Below are positions 48,593 to 57,588 of a DNA stretch of 64,000 bases, piece by piece. The notes beneath the pieces were generated by a model. That model worked only from the letters and a program-made list of their open reading frames with translations. It had not been told where the DNA came from and did not search any database. Made by a program: the position numbers and the translations under genes. The stretch's first letter is position 1. The number at the start of each line of letters is the position of its first letter. The stretch lies in contig NZ_JAHUWH010000010.1 in NCBI RefSeq assembly GCF_019219095.1, positions 158,960-222,959 on the forward strand. The letters run 5' to 3'. Source of the DNA: Acidovorax sp. sic0104. GTDB taxonomy: Bacteria; Pseudomonadota; Gammaproteobacteria; Burkholderiales; Burkholderiaceae_C.

Positions 48593-50071
48593 ATGGCTTT
48601 CAATTTCATCCGGGCGGCTGCAGCAGGGGCTGCTTTGGCACTGTGTGCATCGGGCGGCGCGCAGGCTGCGGTCAACCTCCCCGCGCTCAAGATCGACAAG
48701 ACACAGACCACCGTGTCGGGCCTGTCAGCGGGCGGGTTCATGGCCGTGCAGCTGCACGTGGCGTACTCGGCGACCTTCGCCAAGGGCGCTGGCGTGGTCG
48801 CTGGCGGGCCGTTCTACTGTGCGGAAGGCTCCATCGTCAACGCCACCGGGCGCTGCATGGCCAGCCCTGCGGGCATTCCCACCAGCACCCTGGTGAACAC
48901 CACCAACACCTGGGCGGGCCAGGGTCTCATCGACCCGGTGGCCAACCTGCAGAACTCCAAGGTCTACCTGTTCTCCGGCACGCTCGACAGCGTGGTCAAG
49001 ACCGGCGTGATGGACGCGCTGCGCACCTACTACGGCAGCTTCGTGCCCGCGGCCAACGTGGTCTACAAGAAGGACATCGCAGCAGAGCACGCCATGGTCA
49101 CCGACGACTACGGCAACGGCTGCTCCACCAAGGGCGCGCCCTACATCAGCAATTGCAACTTCGACCTGGCCGGTGCCATGCTGCAGCACCTGTACGGCAG
49201 CCTGAACCCGCGCAGCAGTGCCGCGCTGCCCACCGGCAACTTCGTCGAGTTCAACCAAAGCCAGTTCATCACCAACCACGGCATGGCCACCACCGGCTGG
49301 GCTTACATCCCGCAGGCCTGCCAGGCCGGCGGTACGGCCACCTGCAAGCTGCACGTGGTGCTGCACGGCTGCAAGCAGAACATCAGCGACGTGCAGCAGC
49401 AGTATGTGCGTAACACCGGCTACAACCGCTGGGCCGAGACCAACAACATCGTGATGCTGTACCCGCAGACCAGCACGGCTGCCACCAACAGCTGCTTTGA
49501 CTGGTGGGGCTACGACAACGCCAACTACGCCAAGAAGTCCGGCCCGCAGATGGCGGCCATCAAGGCCATGGTGGACCAGGTCTCCAGCGGCGGCACGACC
49601 AACCCGCCCACCAACCCCGCATTGCCCGCCCCCACGGGCGTGAGCACCTCGGGCGCCACGGCCAACTCCATGGTGGTGGGCTGGAGCGCTGTCTCGGGCG
49701 CGGCCAGCTACAACGTCTACCGCAATGCGAACAAGGTCAACGCGCTGCCGGTGAGCGGCACGAGCTACACCGACACCGCCCTGGCAGCCTCCACCACCTA
49801 CAGCTGGACGGTGCGCGCCGCCGACGCCAACGGCGCCGAGGGCGCTGCATCGGCCGCCGCAACGGGCACCACGCTCGCTGCACCGGGAGGTGGCGCCACC
49901 TGCACCACTGCCAGCAACTACGCCCACACCATGGCCGGCCGGGCGTACGTGTATGGCGGCTACACCTTCGCGCTGGGCTCCAACCAGAGCATGGGGCTGT
50001 GGAACATCTTCGTGAACAACACCTTGAAGCAGACCAGTCCCAACTACTACGTCATCGGCACATGCCCTTGA
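48593..50071 (+). CDS. phaZ: Extracellular poly(3-hydroxybutyrate) depolymerase
   Basis: A 492-residue secreted depolymerase. Signal peptide to about residue 26 (AQA). Catalytic domain 27-335 has the lipase box early (Ser45 in GLSAGG) and the oxyanion histidine late (LHGCKQN, His258), the order seen in type 2 domains. A fibronectin type III linker covers about 345-430 (PTGVSTSGATANSMVVGWSA), and a C-terminal substrate-binding domain 436-492 (TASNYAHTMAGRAYVYGGYT) attaches it to polymer granules. It cuts short-chain polyester into oligomers and monomers outside the cell. Located between the binding protein and the transporter genes. Confidence 0.93.
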   Translation: MAFNFIRAAAAGAALALCASGGAQAAVNLPALKIDKTQTTVSGLSAGGFMAVQLHVAYSATFAKGAGVVAGGPFYCAEGSIVNATGRCMASPAGIPTSTLVNTTNTWAGQGLIDPVANLQNSKVYLFSGTLDSVVKTGVMDALRTYYGSFVPAANVVYKKDIAAEHAMVTDDYGNGCSTKGAPYISNCNFDLAGAMLQHLYGSLNPRSSAALPTGNFVEFNQSQFITNHGMATTGWAYIPQACQAGGTATCKLHVVLHGCKQNISDVQQQYVRNTGYNRWAETNNIVMLYPQTSTAATNSCFDWWGYDNANYAKKSGPQMAAIKAMVDQVSSGGTTNPPTNPALPAPTGVSTSGATANSMVVGWSAVSGAASYNVYRNANKVNALPVSGTSYTDTALAASTTYSWTVRAADANGAEGAASAAATGTTLAAPGGGATCTTASNYAHTMAGRAYVYGGYTFALGSNQSMGLWNIFVNNTLKQTSPNYYVIGTCP

Positions 50072-50084
50072 CCATGCGCTGAAC

Positions 50085-50122
50085 ACCGCGCGCTCTGTCC
50101 ATGTCAGGGCAGGGCGCGCGGT
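50085..50122 (+). other. Strong hairpin between depolymerase and ABC genes
   Basis: ACCGCGCGC pairs with GCGCGCGGT, with an inner CTGtCC/GGgCAG stem. No T run follows, so it is not a terminator; it may mark mRNA processing or protect the depolymerase message. Confidence 0.45.
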
Positions 50123-50162
50123 ACCCCTGAAAGACGACGACCGTGAAAGTGACGCACTACCC

Positions 50163-50936
50163 ATGAGCACCTTGTCCACCAAGGACTTGACCATCCGCTT
50201 CGGCGGCCACGTGGCGGTCAACGCCGTGACCTGCTCTTTCGAGCCCGGCACGCTGACCGCCATCGTGGGCCCCAACGGCGCGGGCAAGACCACGTATTTC
50301 AATCTCATCTCGGGGCAGTTGCGCGCCACGGCGGGCAGCGTCACTCTGGGCGGGCAGGACCTCACGGGGCAGTCGGTCTCGGCGCGCACACATGCGGGCC
50401 TGGGCCGGGCCTTCCAGCTCACCAACCTGTTTCCCAACCTCAGCGTGCTGGAGAACGTGCGCCTGGCCGTGCAAGCCACGCAGGAAGGCAAGCACCGCCG
50501 CGGCCTGAACCTGTGGAGCATCTGGAGCGACCACCGCGACCTGACCGACCGCGCCCGCGCCATCCTGCAGGCCGTGGCCATGCTCGACCGCCAGGACACG
50601 CCTGTGGCGAGCCTGCCGCACGGCGACCAGCGCAAGCTCGAAGTGGCGCTGCTGATGGCGCTGGAGCCGCAGGTCTACATGTTCGACGAACCCACGGCCG
50701 GCATGAGCCACGACGAGGCGCCCGTGATCCTGAACCTGATCCGCGAGCTGAAGAAGGACAAGACCAAGATCATCCTCCTGGTGGAGCACAAGATGGACGT
50801 GGTGCGCGAGCTGGCCGACCGCATCATCGTGCTGACCAACGGCACGCTGGTGGCCGACGGCGTGCCCGCCGAAGTGATCGCCTCGCCCGTGGTTCAGGAA
50901 GCCTATCTCGGCGTGACGAAGGAGGCGGCCGCATGA
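50163..50936 (+). CDS. Liv-type ABC transporter ATPase (LivG-like)
   Basis: A 257-residue ATPase with Walker A GPNGAGKTT, the Q-loop around FQLTNLFPNLS, a signature region LPHGDQRKLEV in place of the usual LSGGQ, Walker B VYMFDEPTAGM, and the H-loop VEHKMD. It hydrolyses ATP to power uptake by the membrane pair. The signature SLPHGDQR is the variant common in LivG proteins. It overlaps the next gene as ATGA. Confidence 0.92.
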   Translation: MSTLSTKDLTIRFGGHVAVNAVTCSFEPGTLTAIVGPNGAGKTTYFNLISGQLRATAGSVTLGGQDLTGQSVSARTHAGLGRAFQLTNLFPNLSVLENVRLAVQATQEGKHRRGLNLWSIWSDHRDLTDRARAILQAVAMLDRQDTPVASLPHGDQRKLEVALLMALEPQVYMFDEPTAGMSHDEAPVILNLIRELKKDKTKIILLVEHKMDVVRELADRIIVLTNGTLVADGVPAEVIASPVVQEAYLGVTKEAAA

Positions 50937-51676
50937 CAAGCACCCACAACAACACGGGCAATCTGCTCGAACTCAAGGGTGTTCACACCCACATCGGCGC
51001 GTACCACATCCTGCACGGGGTGGACCTGGCCGTGCCCAAGGGCCAGCTCACCATGCTGCTGGGCCGCAACGGCGCGGGCAAGACCACCACGCTGCGCACC
51101 ATCATGGGCCTGTGGCATGCGTCGCAGGGCACGGTCCACTTTGCGGGCCGCGACATCACCGCGATGAACACGCCCGCCATCGCGGGCCTGAACATCGCCT
51201 ACGTGCCCGAGAACATGGGCATCTTCGCGGACCTCACCGTGAAGGAGAACATGCTGCTGGCCGCCCGCGGCGCCAAGAATGCCGCGCAGATGGACACGGC
51301 ACGGCTTGAATGGATCTTCAAGCTGTTCCCGGCGGTGGAAAAGTTCTGGAACCACCCCGCCGGCAAGCTCAGCGGCGGCCAGAAGCAGATGGTGGCCGTG
51401 AGCCGCGCCATCGTCGAGCCGCGCGACCTGCTCATCGTGGACGAGCCCAGCAAGGGCCTCGCGCCCGCCATCATCAACAACATGATCGATGCGTTCGACC
51501 AGCTCAAGAAGAGCGGGGTGACCATCCTGCTCGTCGAGCAGAACATCAACTTTGCCAAGCGGCTGGGCGACACCGTCGCCGTGATGGACAACGGCCAGGT
51601 GGTGCATGCAGGCAGCATGGCCGCGCTGGCGCAAGACGAGGCATTGCAGCGGTCGCTGCTGGGGCTGGCACTATGA
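50933..51676 (+). CDS. Liv-type ABC transporter ATPase (LivF-like)
   Basis: A 247-residue ATPase: Walker A GRNGAGKTT, signature LSGGQKQMVA, Walker B LLIVDEPSKGLAP, H-loop VEQNINF. AAGGAGG precedes ATG 50933, which overlaps the livG-like stop. The second nucleotide-binding subunit of the transporter. Confidence 0.93.
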   Translation: MTSTHNNTGNLLELKGVHTHIGAYHILHGVDLAVPKGQLTMLLGRNGAGKTTTLRTIMGLWHASQGTVHFAGRDITAMNTPAIAGLNIAYVPENMGIFADLTVKENMLLAARGAKNAAQMDTARLEWIFKLFPAVEKFWNHPAGKLSGGQKQMVAVSRAIVEPRDLLIVDEPSKGLAPAIINNMIDAFDQLKKSGVTILLVEQNINFAKRLGDTVAVMDNGQVVHAGSMAALAQDEALQRSLLGLAL

Positions 51677-51689
51677 AAAAGACCCGGAA

Positions 51690-51756
51690 TTTCAAGCATT
51701 TTTGTGCTCTGGCGCTTGATGGTAAAGCGCTGGTAGCTATCGAAATAGTAGCGGTC
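51690..51756 (+). repeat. Comamonad-type dispersed intergenic repeat
   Basis: A segment containing AATTTCAAGCATTTTTGTGC, GGCGCTTGATGGTAAAGCGC and GGTAGCTATCGAAATAGTAG, with GCGCT/AGCGC and TAGCTAT/ATAGTA pairs. Elements of this type are common between genes in Acidovorax and relatives. Here it sits inside an operon, between the ATPase and permease genes, replacing tight spacing by 115 bp. A weaker relative may lie at 45460-45490. Confidence 0.5.
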
Positions 51757-51791
51757 GCGCTGGCACAAGCGACCTGCCAAGGAGGTGCGGC

Positions 51792-52778
51792 ATGAGCATG
51801 GCCCGCGACTTCGACTGGAAGCCCCTGGCGCTGGTGCCGGCGCTCGCGCTGCTGGTACTGCCCTTCATCGGCTCGCCCAGCACCTGGCTCACGCTCACCG
51901 TGGCGGGCCTGGCCATGGGCATGATCATCTTCATCATCGCCTCGGGCCTCACGCTCGTGTTCGGGTTGATGGACGTGCTCAACTTCGGCCACGGCGTGTT
52001 CATTGCGCTCGGTGCCTTCGTGGCCACCAGCGTGCTGGGTGCGATGGGCGACTACACGCAAAGTGCCGACCTGTGGCGCAACCTGATGGCCGTGCTGCCC
52101 GCCATGGTGGTCGCCATGGCCGTGGCGGGCGCCGTGGGCCTGGCGTTCGAGCGCTTCATCGTGCGCCCCGTGTACGGCCAGCACCTGAAGCAGATCCTCA
52201 TCACCATGGGCGGGATGATCATCGGCGAAGAGCTGATCAAGGTGATCTGGGGCCCCGCGCAGATCCCCCTGCCGCTGCCCGAAGGCATGCGCGGCTCGCT
52301 GCTGGTCGGTGATGCCGCCATCGAGAAGTACCGCCTGGTCGCGGTGGCCGTGGGCCTGCTCGTCTTCGGTCTGCTGGCCTGGACGCTGTCGCGCACCAAG
52401 GTCGGTTTGCTCATCCGCGCCGGCGTGCAGGACCGCGAGATGGTTGAAAGCCTGGGCTACCGGATCCGCCGCCTGTTCATCGGCGTGTTCGTCGTGGGCT
52501 CGGCCCTGGCGGGCCTGGGCGGGGTGATGTGGGGCCTGTACCAGCAGAACGTGATTCCGCAGATGGGCGCCCAGGTCAACGTGCTGATCTTCATCGTGAT
52601 CATCATCGGCGGCCTCGGGTCCACGGGCGGCGCCCTCATCGGCGCGCTGCTGGTGGGGCTGATGGCCAACTACACCGGCTTTCTGTTGCCCAAGGTGGCG
52701 CTGTTCTCCAACATCGCCCTCATGGTCGCGATCCTGCTCTGGCGCCCGCAAGGCGTCTACCCGGTAGCGAACAGATGA
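51792..52778 (+). CDS. Liv-type ABC transporter permease (LivH-like)
   Basis: A 328-residue permease with about 8 membrane helices; GLTLVFGLMDVLNFGHGVFI with ALGAF near the N-terminus and GLGGVMWGLY then GGLGSTGGALIGALLVGL near the C-terminus are family hallmarks. GGAGG precedes the ATG. Forms a heterodimeric channel with the LivM-like protein. The repeat upstream is the only break in this operon. Confidence 0.93.
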   Translation: MSMARDFDWKPLALVPALALLVLPFIGSPSTWLTLTVAGLAMGMIIFIIASGLTLVFGLMDVLNFGHGVFIALGAFVATSVLGAMGDYTQSADLWRNLMAVLPAMVVAMAVAGAVGLAFERFIVRPVYGQHLKQILITMGGMIIGEELIKVIWGPAQIPLPLPEGMRGSLLVGDAAIEKYRLVAVAVGLLVFGLLAWTLSRTKVGLLIRAGVQDREMVESLGYRIRRLFIGVFVVGSALAGLGGVMWGLYQQNVIPQMGAQVNVLIFIVIIIGGLGSTGGALIGALLVGLMANYTGFLLPKVALFSNIALMVAILLWRPQGVYPVANR

Positions 52779-52862
52779 CTCCCCCCCGTTGCTTGCTCAC
52801 TGCGTGTAGCCGCATACCCCCTCAAGGGGGCGGCACCCCTGGCCCGGCGAAGCCGGTTCCAC
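52779..52862. repeat. Palindromic intergenic repeat between permease genes
   Basis: CCCCCTCAAGGGGG followed by CGGCACC and GGTGCC flanking GGCCCGGCGAAGCCGG. Same composition as the element at 41291. It and adjoining DNA separate the two permease genes by 166 bp. Confidence 0.5.
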
Positions 52863-52944
52863 GGTGCCACTGGCATGCGTCCGGTTGCGGCGCTTGCGCC
52901 GCGCGCCTTTTCAGGCTTGGTCCCAACACACAACAGGCATCCGT

Positions 52945-54015
52945 ATGCTGAACCGACTTCTCTCTGGCGACTACCCGCGCAGCAAGGTGCTGGCGGCGAT
53001 CCTCGTGGCCATCTTCCTCGGGCTGGCGTTCGCGCCCTTCCTGTTCCCGGGCGTCAAGGCGCTGTCCGTGGCGGCCAAGGTGCTGATCTTCGTGGTGCTG
53101 GTCGCCAGCTTCGACCTGCTCCTGGGCTACACCGGCATCGTGAGCTTTGCGCACACCATGTTCTTCGGCATCGGGGCCTACGGCATCGCGGTGGCCACCA
53201 CGCGCATGGGGCCCACCTGGGCCGCGCTGGGCGTGGGGCTGGGTGGCGCGCTGGTGCTCTCGCTGCTGCTGTCGCTGGCCGTGGGGCTGTTCTCGCTGCG
53301 GGTGCGCGCCATCTTCTTTGCCATGATCACGCTGGCCGTGGCGGCGGCGTTCCAGACGCTGGCCTCCCAGCTGTCGGACATCACGGGCGGCGAGGACGGC
53401 CTGACCTTCAAGGTGCCCGAGTTCCTGTCGCCCAGCTTCGAGCCGTTCGACGATCCGTTCCTGGGCGTCGCCATCGACGGCCGCCTGATTTGCTACTACC
53501 TGCTCTTCGTGGTGGCCGTGGCGCTGGTGCTGGCGCTGCTGCGCATCGTGAACTCGCCGTTCGGCCGCGTGCTGCAGGCCATCCGCGAGAACGAGTTCCG
53601 CGCCGAGGCCATCGGGTACCGCGTGGTGGTGTACCGCACCACATCGAGCGTGCTGTCGGCCCTGTTCGCCTGCTGCGCGGGCGCCATGCTCGCGCTCTGG
53701 CTGCGCTACAACGGGCCGGACACGTCGCTCAGCTTCGAGATCATGATGGACTGCCTGCTCATCGTCGTGATCGGCGGCATGGGCACCATCTACGGCTCGG
53801 CCATCGGTGCCGTGCTGTTCCTGGTGGCACAAAGCTATCTGCAGGACTTGCTGCGTCTGGGCAGCGAGGCCGCTTCGGGCCTGCCCTGGCTGGCCGGGCT
53901 GCTGTCGCCCGACCGCTGGCTGCTGTGGCTGGGCGTGCTCTTCGTCCTCTCGGTCTATTACTTCCCCACCGGTGTGGTGGGGCGCCTGCGTGCGGCGGCG
54001 GCACGGAAGGCCTGA
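52945..54015 (+). CDS. Liv-type ABC transporter permease (LivM-like)
   Basis: A 356-residue permease with about 10 membrane helices. Hallmarks: FDLLLGYTGIVSFAHTMFFG, GRVLQAIRENEFRAEAIGYR, and VVIGGMGTIYGSAIGAVLF. ATG 52945 (MLNRLLSGDY) is the likely start. Completes the G-F-H-M transporter set; ordering GFHM with the binding protein in front is ordinary for the family, while the hydrolase neighbours are not. Confidence 0.92.
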   Translation: MLNRLLSGDYPRSKVLAAILVAIFLGLAFAPFLFPGVKALSVAAKVLIFVVLVASFDLLLGYTGIVSFAHTMFFGIGAYGIAVATTRMGPTWAALGVGLGGALVLSLLLSLAVGLFSLRVRAIFFAMITLAVAAAFQTLASQLSDITGGEDGLTFKVPEFLSPSFEPFDDPFLGVAIDGRLICYYLLFVVAVALVLALLRIVNSPFGRVLQAIRENEFRAEAIGYRVVVYRTTSSVLSALFACCAGAMLALWLRYNGPDTSLSFEIMMDCLLIVVIGGMGTIYGSAIGAVLFLVAQSYLQDLLRLGSEAASGLPWLAGLLSPDRWLLWLGVLFVLSVYYFPTGVVGRLRAAAARKA

Positions 54016-54124
54016 GAACAACCCCCCCGACAGCACCGATGTGGGTGGGCACCCGCGGGAGCCGACGTGGGTGAGGTGTGGGATCGCTGTGCAAAGACAT
54101 CAAGACAAAACAGGAGACAAGCAC

Positions 54125-56275
54125 ATGGTGAAGATGAGCATCCAGGGGCGCCTGCGCCCCTTCGTCCCCGCAGCCTTGGCTGTGGCAGTCCTCGCCGCCT
54201 GCGGTGGCAGCGACAGCGACAACCAACCGCCCGCCCTCAACACGAGGCCGGCGTACTTGGGCGCGATCAGCGAAACCACCTATGACGGGTCCAGCAACGA
54301 CCTGCTCACCGCCGGCCTCGGTGCCACAGGCCTGGCCGCAGCGCTGCCACCTGCCTATGCCGACCCGCTCAAGCCCACTGCGGCCGAACTGCGCCGCACG
54401 GCCATCCACACCAACTACCGCGCCATGCTCGACATGACCGCCGCGGGCGGCTATGGCCTGCTGTATGGCCCCAACGTGGACGCGCAGGGCAAGGTGACGT
54501 CGGGCGAGGGCAAGGTGGCGGGCACCGAATACATCGCGTTCGCCGACGATGGCTCCGGCCGCAAGAACGTCACCCTCATGGTGCAGGTGCCCACCAGCTT
54601 CAACCCGGCCAAGCCCTGCATGATCACCGCCACAGCGTCCGGCTCGCGCGGGGTGTATGGCGGCATATCCACCGGTGAATGGGGCCTCAAGCGCGGCTGT
54701 GCCGTGGCCTACTCGGACAAGGGCACGGGCGGCGCGCCCCACGACCTGCAAAACGATACCGTGCCCTTGATCGACGGCACGCGCGCTTCCGCGTCCTCTG
54801 CAGGCAAGAACGCGGCGTTCAATGCAGGCCTCTCGGCCAGTGAACTGGCGGCCTTCAACACCGCAACGCCCAACCGGTTTGCCTTCAAGCACGCACACTC
54901 GGGCCAGAACGCAGAAAAGGACTGGGGCACCACCACGCTGCAGGCCGTGGAGTTCGGCTACTACGTGCTCAACCAGCGCTACGGCAGCACCGACGCCGCA
55001 GGGCAGCGCCTGAAGACACTCACACCCGCCAACACCATCGTCATCGCGTCCAGCATCTCCAACGGCGGCGGCGCCGCCATTGCAGCGGCCGAGCAGGACA
55101 CGCAGGGCCTTATCAGCGGCGTGGCTGTCTCGGAACCCGCGCTGGAACTGCCGGCCGACCCGGGCGTCACCGTGCGCCGCGGCAGCGCCGATGTGGCCGT
55201 GACCGGCAAGACCCTGGTGGACTTCACCACCTATGCCAATCTCTACCAGGCGTGCGCGTCGCTCGCGCCTTCCGTCAGCACCAGCCCCTATGCAGCAGCT
55301 TTTGCCGCAGGGTTTGCCAGCGCGGCGCTGCCCATCGCCCCCAATCGCTGCGCGGCGCTCAAGACGGCCGGGTGGCTGACATCCACCACCACAGCCACGC
55401 AGGCCGAAGAAGCGCTGCAAAAGCTGCGCGCCTACGGCTGGGAGCCCGAGTCGAACGACCTGCACGCGTCGCTGGCTGCGTTTGAAGTCGCTCCCGCCGT
55501 GGCCGTGACCTTTGCCAACAGCCTCTCGCGCGCGAGCGTGAAAGACCATCTGTGCGGCTTCAGCTATGCGGGCGCTTCCGCCACCGGAGTGGTCGCACCC
55601 CTGGCGCAGGCCGCGCTGGCAGGCATGTTCGCCACGGGCAACGGCGTGCCACCCTCGGGCGGCATCCAGCTCGTCAACAACCAGGGCAAGCTCGGCCCGG
55701 CGCGGGACTTCCTGTCGGTGTCCGATTCCGGAGCGGCCGACTGGAACACGCCCGGCGCGCTGTGCCTGCGCCACCTGGTCACCGGCACCGATGCCGCGGC
55801 CAAGAAGCTGCAGGCCGGCGTGGACGAAACCCGCCGCAGCGGCAACCTGCGCGGCAAGCCCGCCATCATCGTGCACGGCCGCGCCGACGCGCTGCTGCCC
55901 GTGAGCCACACCTCGCGCCCCTATGCCGCGCTCAACAGGAAGGTCGAGGGCGCGGCCAGCAAGCTCAGCTACGTGGAAGTGGCCAACGCCCAGCACTTCG
56001 ACAGCTTCATCGGGTTGCCCTCCGTGCTGCCCGGCTATGACAGCCGCTACGTGCCGCTGCACGTGTACCTGAACCACGCGCTCGACGCGGTGTACGAGCA
56101 CCTGGCCAACGGCAAGGCACTGCCCGCCAGCCAGGTGGTGCGCACCGTGCCGCGCGGCGGCACGCCGGGTGGCGCGCCCGCCATCACCGCGGCCAACGTG
56201 CCGCCGCTGGCGTTGATGCCGGTGGCTGCCAACGCCATCGCCATCACCGCTGGCGCCATCACCGTTCCCGACTGA
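54125..56275 (+). CDS. D-(-)-3-hydroxybutyrate oligomer hydrolase
   Basis: A 716-residue enzyme of the 3HB-oligomer hydrolase family (PF10605-like). It has a lipoprotein signal with lipobox LAAC at Cys26, so it is probably membrane-anchored on the outer surface or periplasm. Core segments are TSFNPAKPCMITATASGSRG, RFAFKHAHSGQNAEKDWG, and the nucleophile region IASSISNGGGAAIAAAEQD. It splits 3HB dimers and oligomers, released by the depolymerase, into monomers. ATG 54125 lies after AGGAGAC. It ends the transporter operon or continues it to the next binding protein. Confidence 0.9.
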   Translation: MVKMSIQGRLRPFVPAALAVAVLAACGGSDSDNQPPALNTRPAYLGAISETTYDGSSNDLLTAGLGATGLAAALPPAYADPLKPTAAELRRTAIHTNYRAMLDMTAAGGYGLLYGPNVDAQGKVTSGEGKVAGTEYIAFADDGSGRKNVTLMVQVPTSFNPAKPCMITATASGSRGVYGGISTGEWGLKRGCAVAYSDKGTGGAPHDLQNDTVPLIDGTRASASSAGKNAAFNAGLSASELAAFNTATPNRFAFKHAHSGQNAEKDWGTTTLQAVEFGYYVLNQRYGSTDAAGQRLKTLTPANTIVIASSISNGGGAAIAAAEQDTQGLISGVAVSEPALELPADPGVTVRRGSADVAVTGKTLVDFTTYANLYQACASLAPSVSTSPYAAAFAAGFASAALPIAPNRCAALKTAGWLTSTTTATQAEEALQKLRAYGWEPESNDLHASLAAFEVAPAVAVTFANSLSRASVKDHLCGFSYAGASATGVVAPLAQAALAGMFATGNGVPPSGGIQLVNNQGKLGPARDFLSVSDSGAADWNTPGALCLRHLVTGTDAAAKKLQAGVDETRRSGNLRGKPAIIVHGRADALLPVSHTSRPYAALNRKVEGAASKLSYVEVANAQHFDSFIGLPSVLPGYDSRYVPLHVYLNHALDAVYEHLANGKALPASQVVRTVPRGGTPGGAPAITAANVPPLALMPVAANAIAITAGAITVPD

Positions 56276-56388
56276 GCCCACGGAGTTTCGCAATACCACG
56301 CCAGTCCAGCCCACTGGTGAGCGCCAGGGTCCGCCCCCCGCGCTTGCCGCCGGGCGGGGCGGGCCACAACTTCAAGGGGATCAACAAG

Positions 56389-57537
56389 ATGGATCAGTTC
56401 AATGCATGGGGCCGCCGCATGGTGGCGGCGTTGGCAGTGGCGGCCGGCATCGCCGCCGCGATGCCGGCGCATGCGGCAGAGATCGTGGTGGGGCAGGTGG
56501 CACCGCTGTCGGGTGTGCTGGCCAGTACCGGGGCGCAGATGGTGCTGGGCGGCAAGATCTACTTCGATTGGGTCAATGCCCAGGGCGGCGTGCACGGTGC
56601 GACCATTCGCCAGGAGGTAGCGGACGATGCCTACAAGGTGGCTGATACGGTGCGGTTGACGCGCGGCATGCTGGCGCGTACGGATGTGGTGGCGCTTTAC
56701 GGCTTTGCCGGCACTGCCAACATCACGCAGCTGCTGGCCGACGGCGTGCTCGAGCAGGGCGGTGCTGCGCTGGTGGCGCCGTACACGGGCGGCGAATCCC
56801 TGCGCAGCCCGTTCAACCCCTGGATCTTTCATGTGCGTGCCGGTTATGTGGACGAGACCGAGCACATGGTGCAGCAGCTCACCACACTGGGCATGAACCG
56901 CGTGGCTGTGATGTACCAGGACGACGGTTTCGGCAAGGCGGGCCTGGCCGGGGTCGAGGCAGCGTTGGCCAAGCGCGGCCTCAAGCTCGTGGTGGCGGCC
57001 GGCTACGAGCGCAACACCGACCAGGTGGAGGACGCCGTCAAGGCCATCAAGGCAGCCGATGTGCATGCGGTCATCATGATCGCCATCAACAAGCCTGCCG
57101 CCGCGTTCATACAGCGCTACCGCGAGCAGGGCGGCGGTGCGCAGCTGTACAACATCTCCGTGGTGGACCCGACCGAACTGGTCAGGCTGGCGGGCATCAA
57201 GAACGCGCATGGACTGGGCATCAGCCAGGTCGTGCCATACCCCTATCGGCCGCAGTTGCCGGTGGTGCGCGAGTACCAGTCGCTGCTCAAGAAGTACGCG
57301 CCCGAGGCAGAGGTCAACTACACCAGCTTCGAGCAATTCCTGGGCGCCAAGGTGCTGGTGGAGGCATTGCGCCGCGCGGGCCCCGCTCCGTCACGCGCAC
57401 GCGTGGTCAAGGCCCTGGAGTCGCTGCAGAGCTACGACCTGGGCGGCATCACGCTCGGCTACTCACCCACCAACCGCATCGGCTCGCGCTATGTCGAGGT
57501 CACGGTCATCGGCAGCAACGGCCGCCTGATGAAGTAG
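56389..57537 (+). CDS. Second Liv-type substrate-binding protein
   Basis: A 382-residue binding protein with a signal peptide (MVAALAVAAGIAAAMPAHA) and EIVVGQVAPLSGVLASTGAQ. The lobes have VALYGFAGTANITQLLADGV and GMNRVAVMYQDDGFGKAGLA. It is only distantly like the first binding protein (47219) and lies 113 bp after the oligomer hydrolase. It may give the transporter a second ligand, for example monomer against oligomer. No other transporter is near. Confidence 0.85.
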   Translation: MDQFNAWGRRMVAALAVAAGIAAAMPAHAAEIVVGQVAPLSGVLASTGAQMVLGGKIYFDWVNAQGGVHGATIRQEVADDAYKVADTVRLTRGMLARTDVVALYGFAGTANITQLLADGVLEQGGAALVAPYTGGESLRSPFNPWIFHVRAGYVDETEHMVQQLTTLGMNRVAVMYQDDGFGKAGLAGVEAALAKRGLKLVVAAGYERNTDQVEDAVKAIKAADVHAVIMIAINKPAAAFIQRYREQGGGAQLYNISVVDPTELVRLAGIKNAHGLGISQVVPYPYRPQLPVVREYQSLLKKYAPEAEVNYTSFEQFLGAKVLVEALRRAGPAPSRARVVKALESLQSYDLGGITLGYSPTNRIGSRYVEVTVIGSNGRLMK

Positions 57538-57588
57538 CGCGCCGCTGTCGTCCCTGTTTCTGCTCTCCTGTTCCCAAAGGCTGCCACC

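Noticed and set aside
53759..56314. 851-aa open frame opposite the oligomer hydrolase
   Set aside because: Antisense artefact of GC-rich codons; the plus-strand protein has a lipobox and family motifs.
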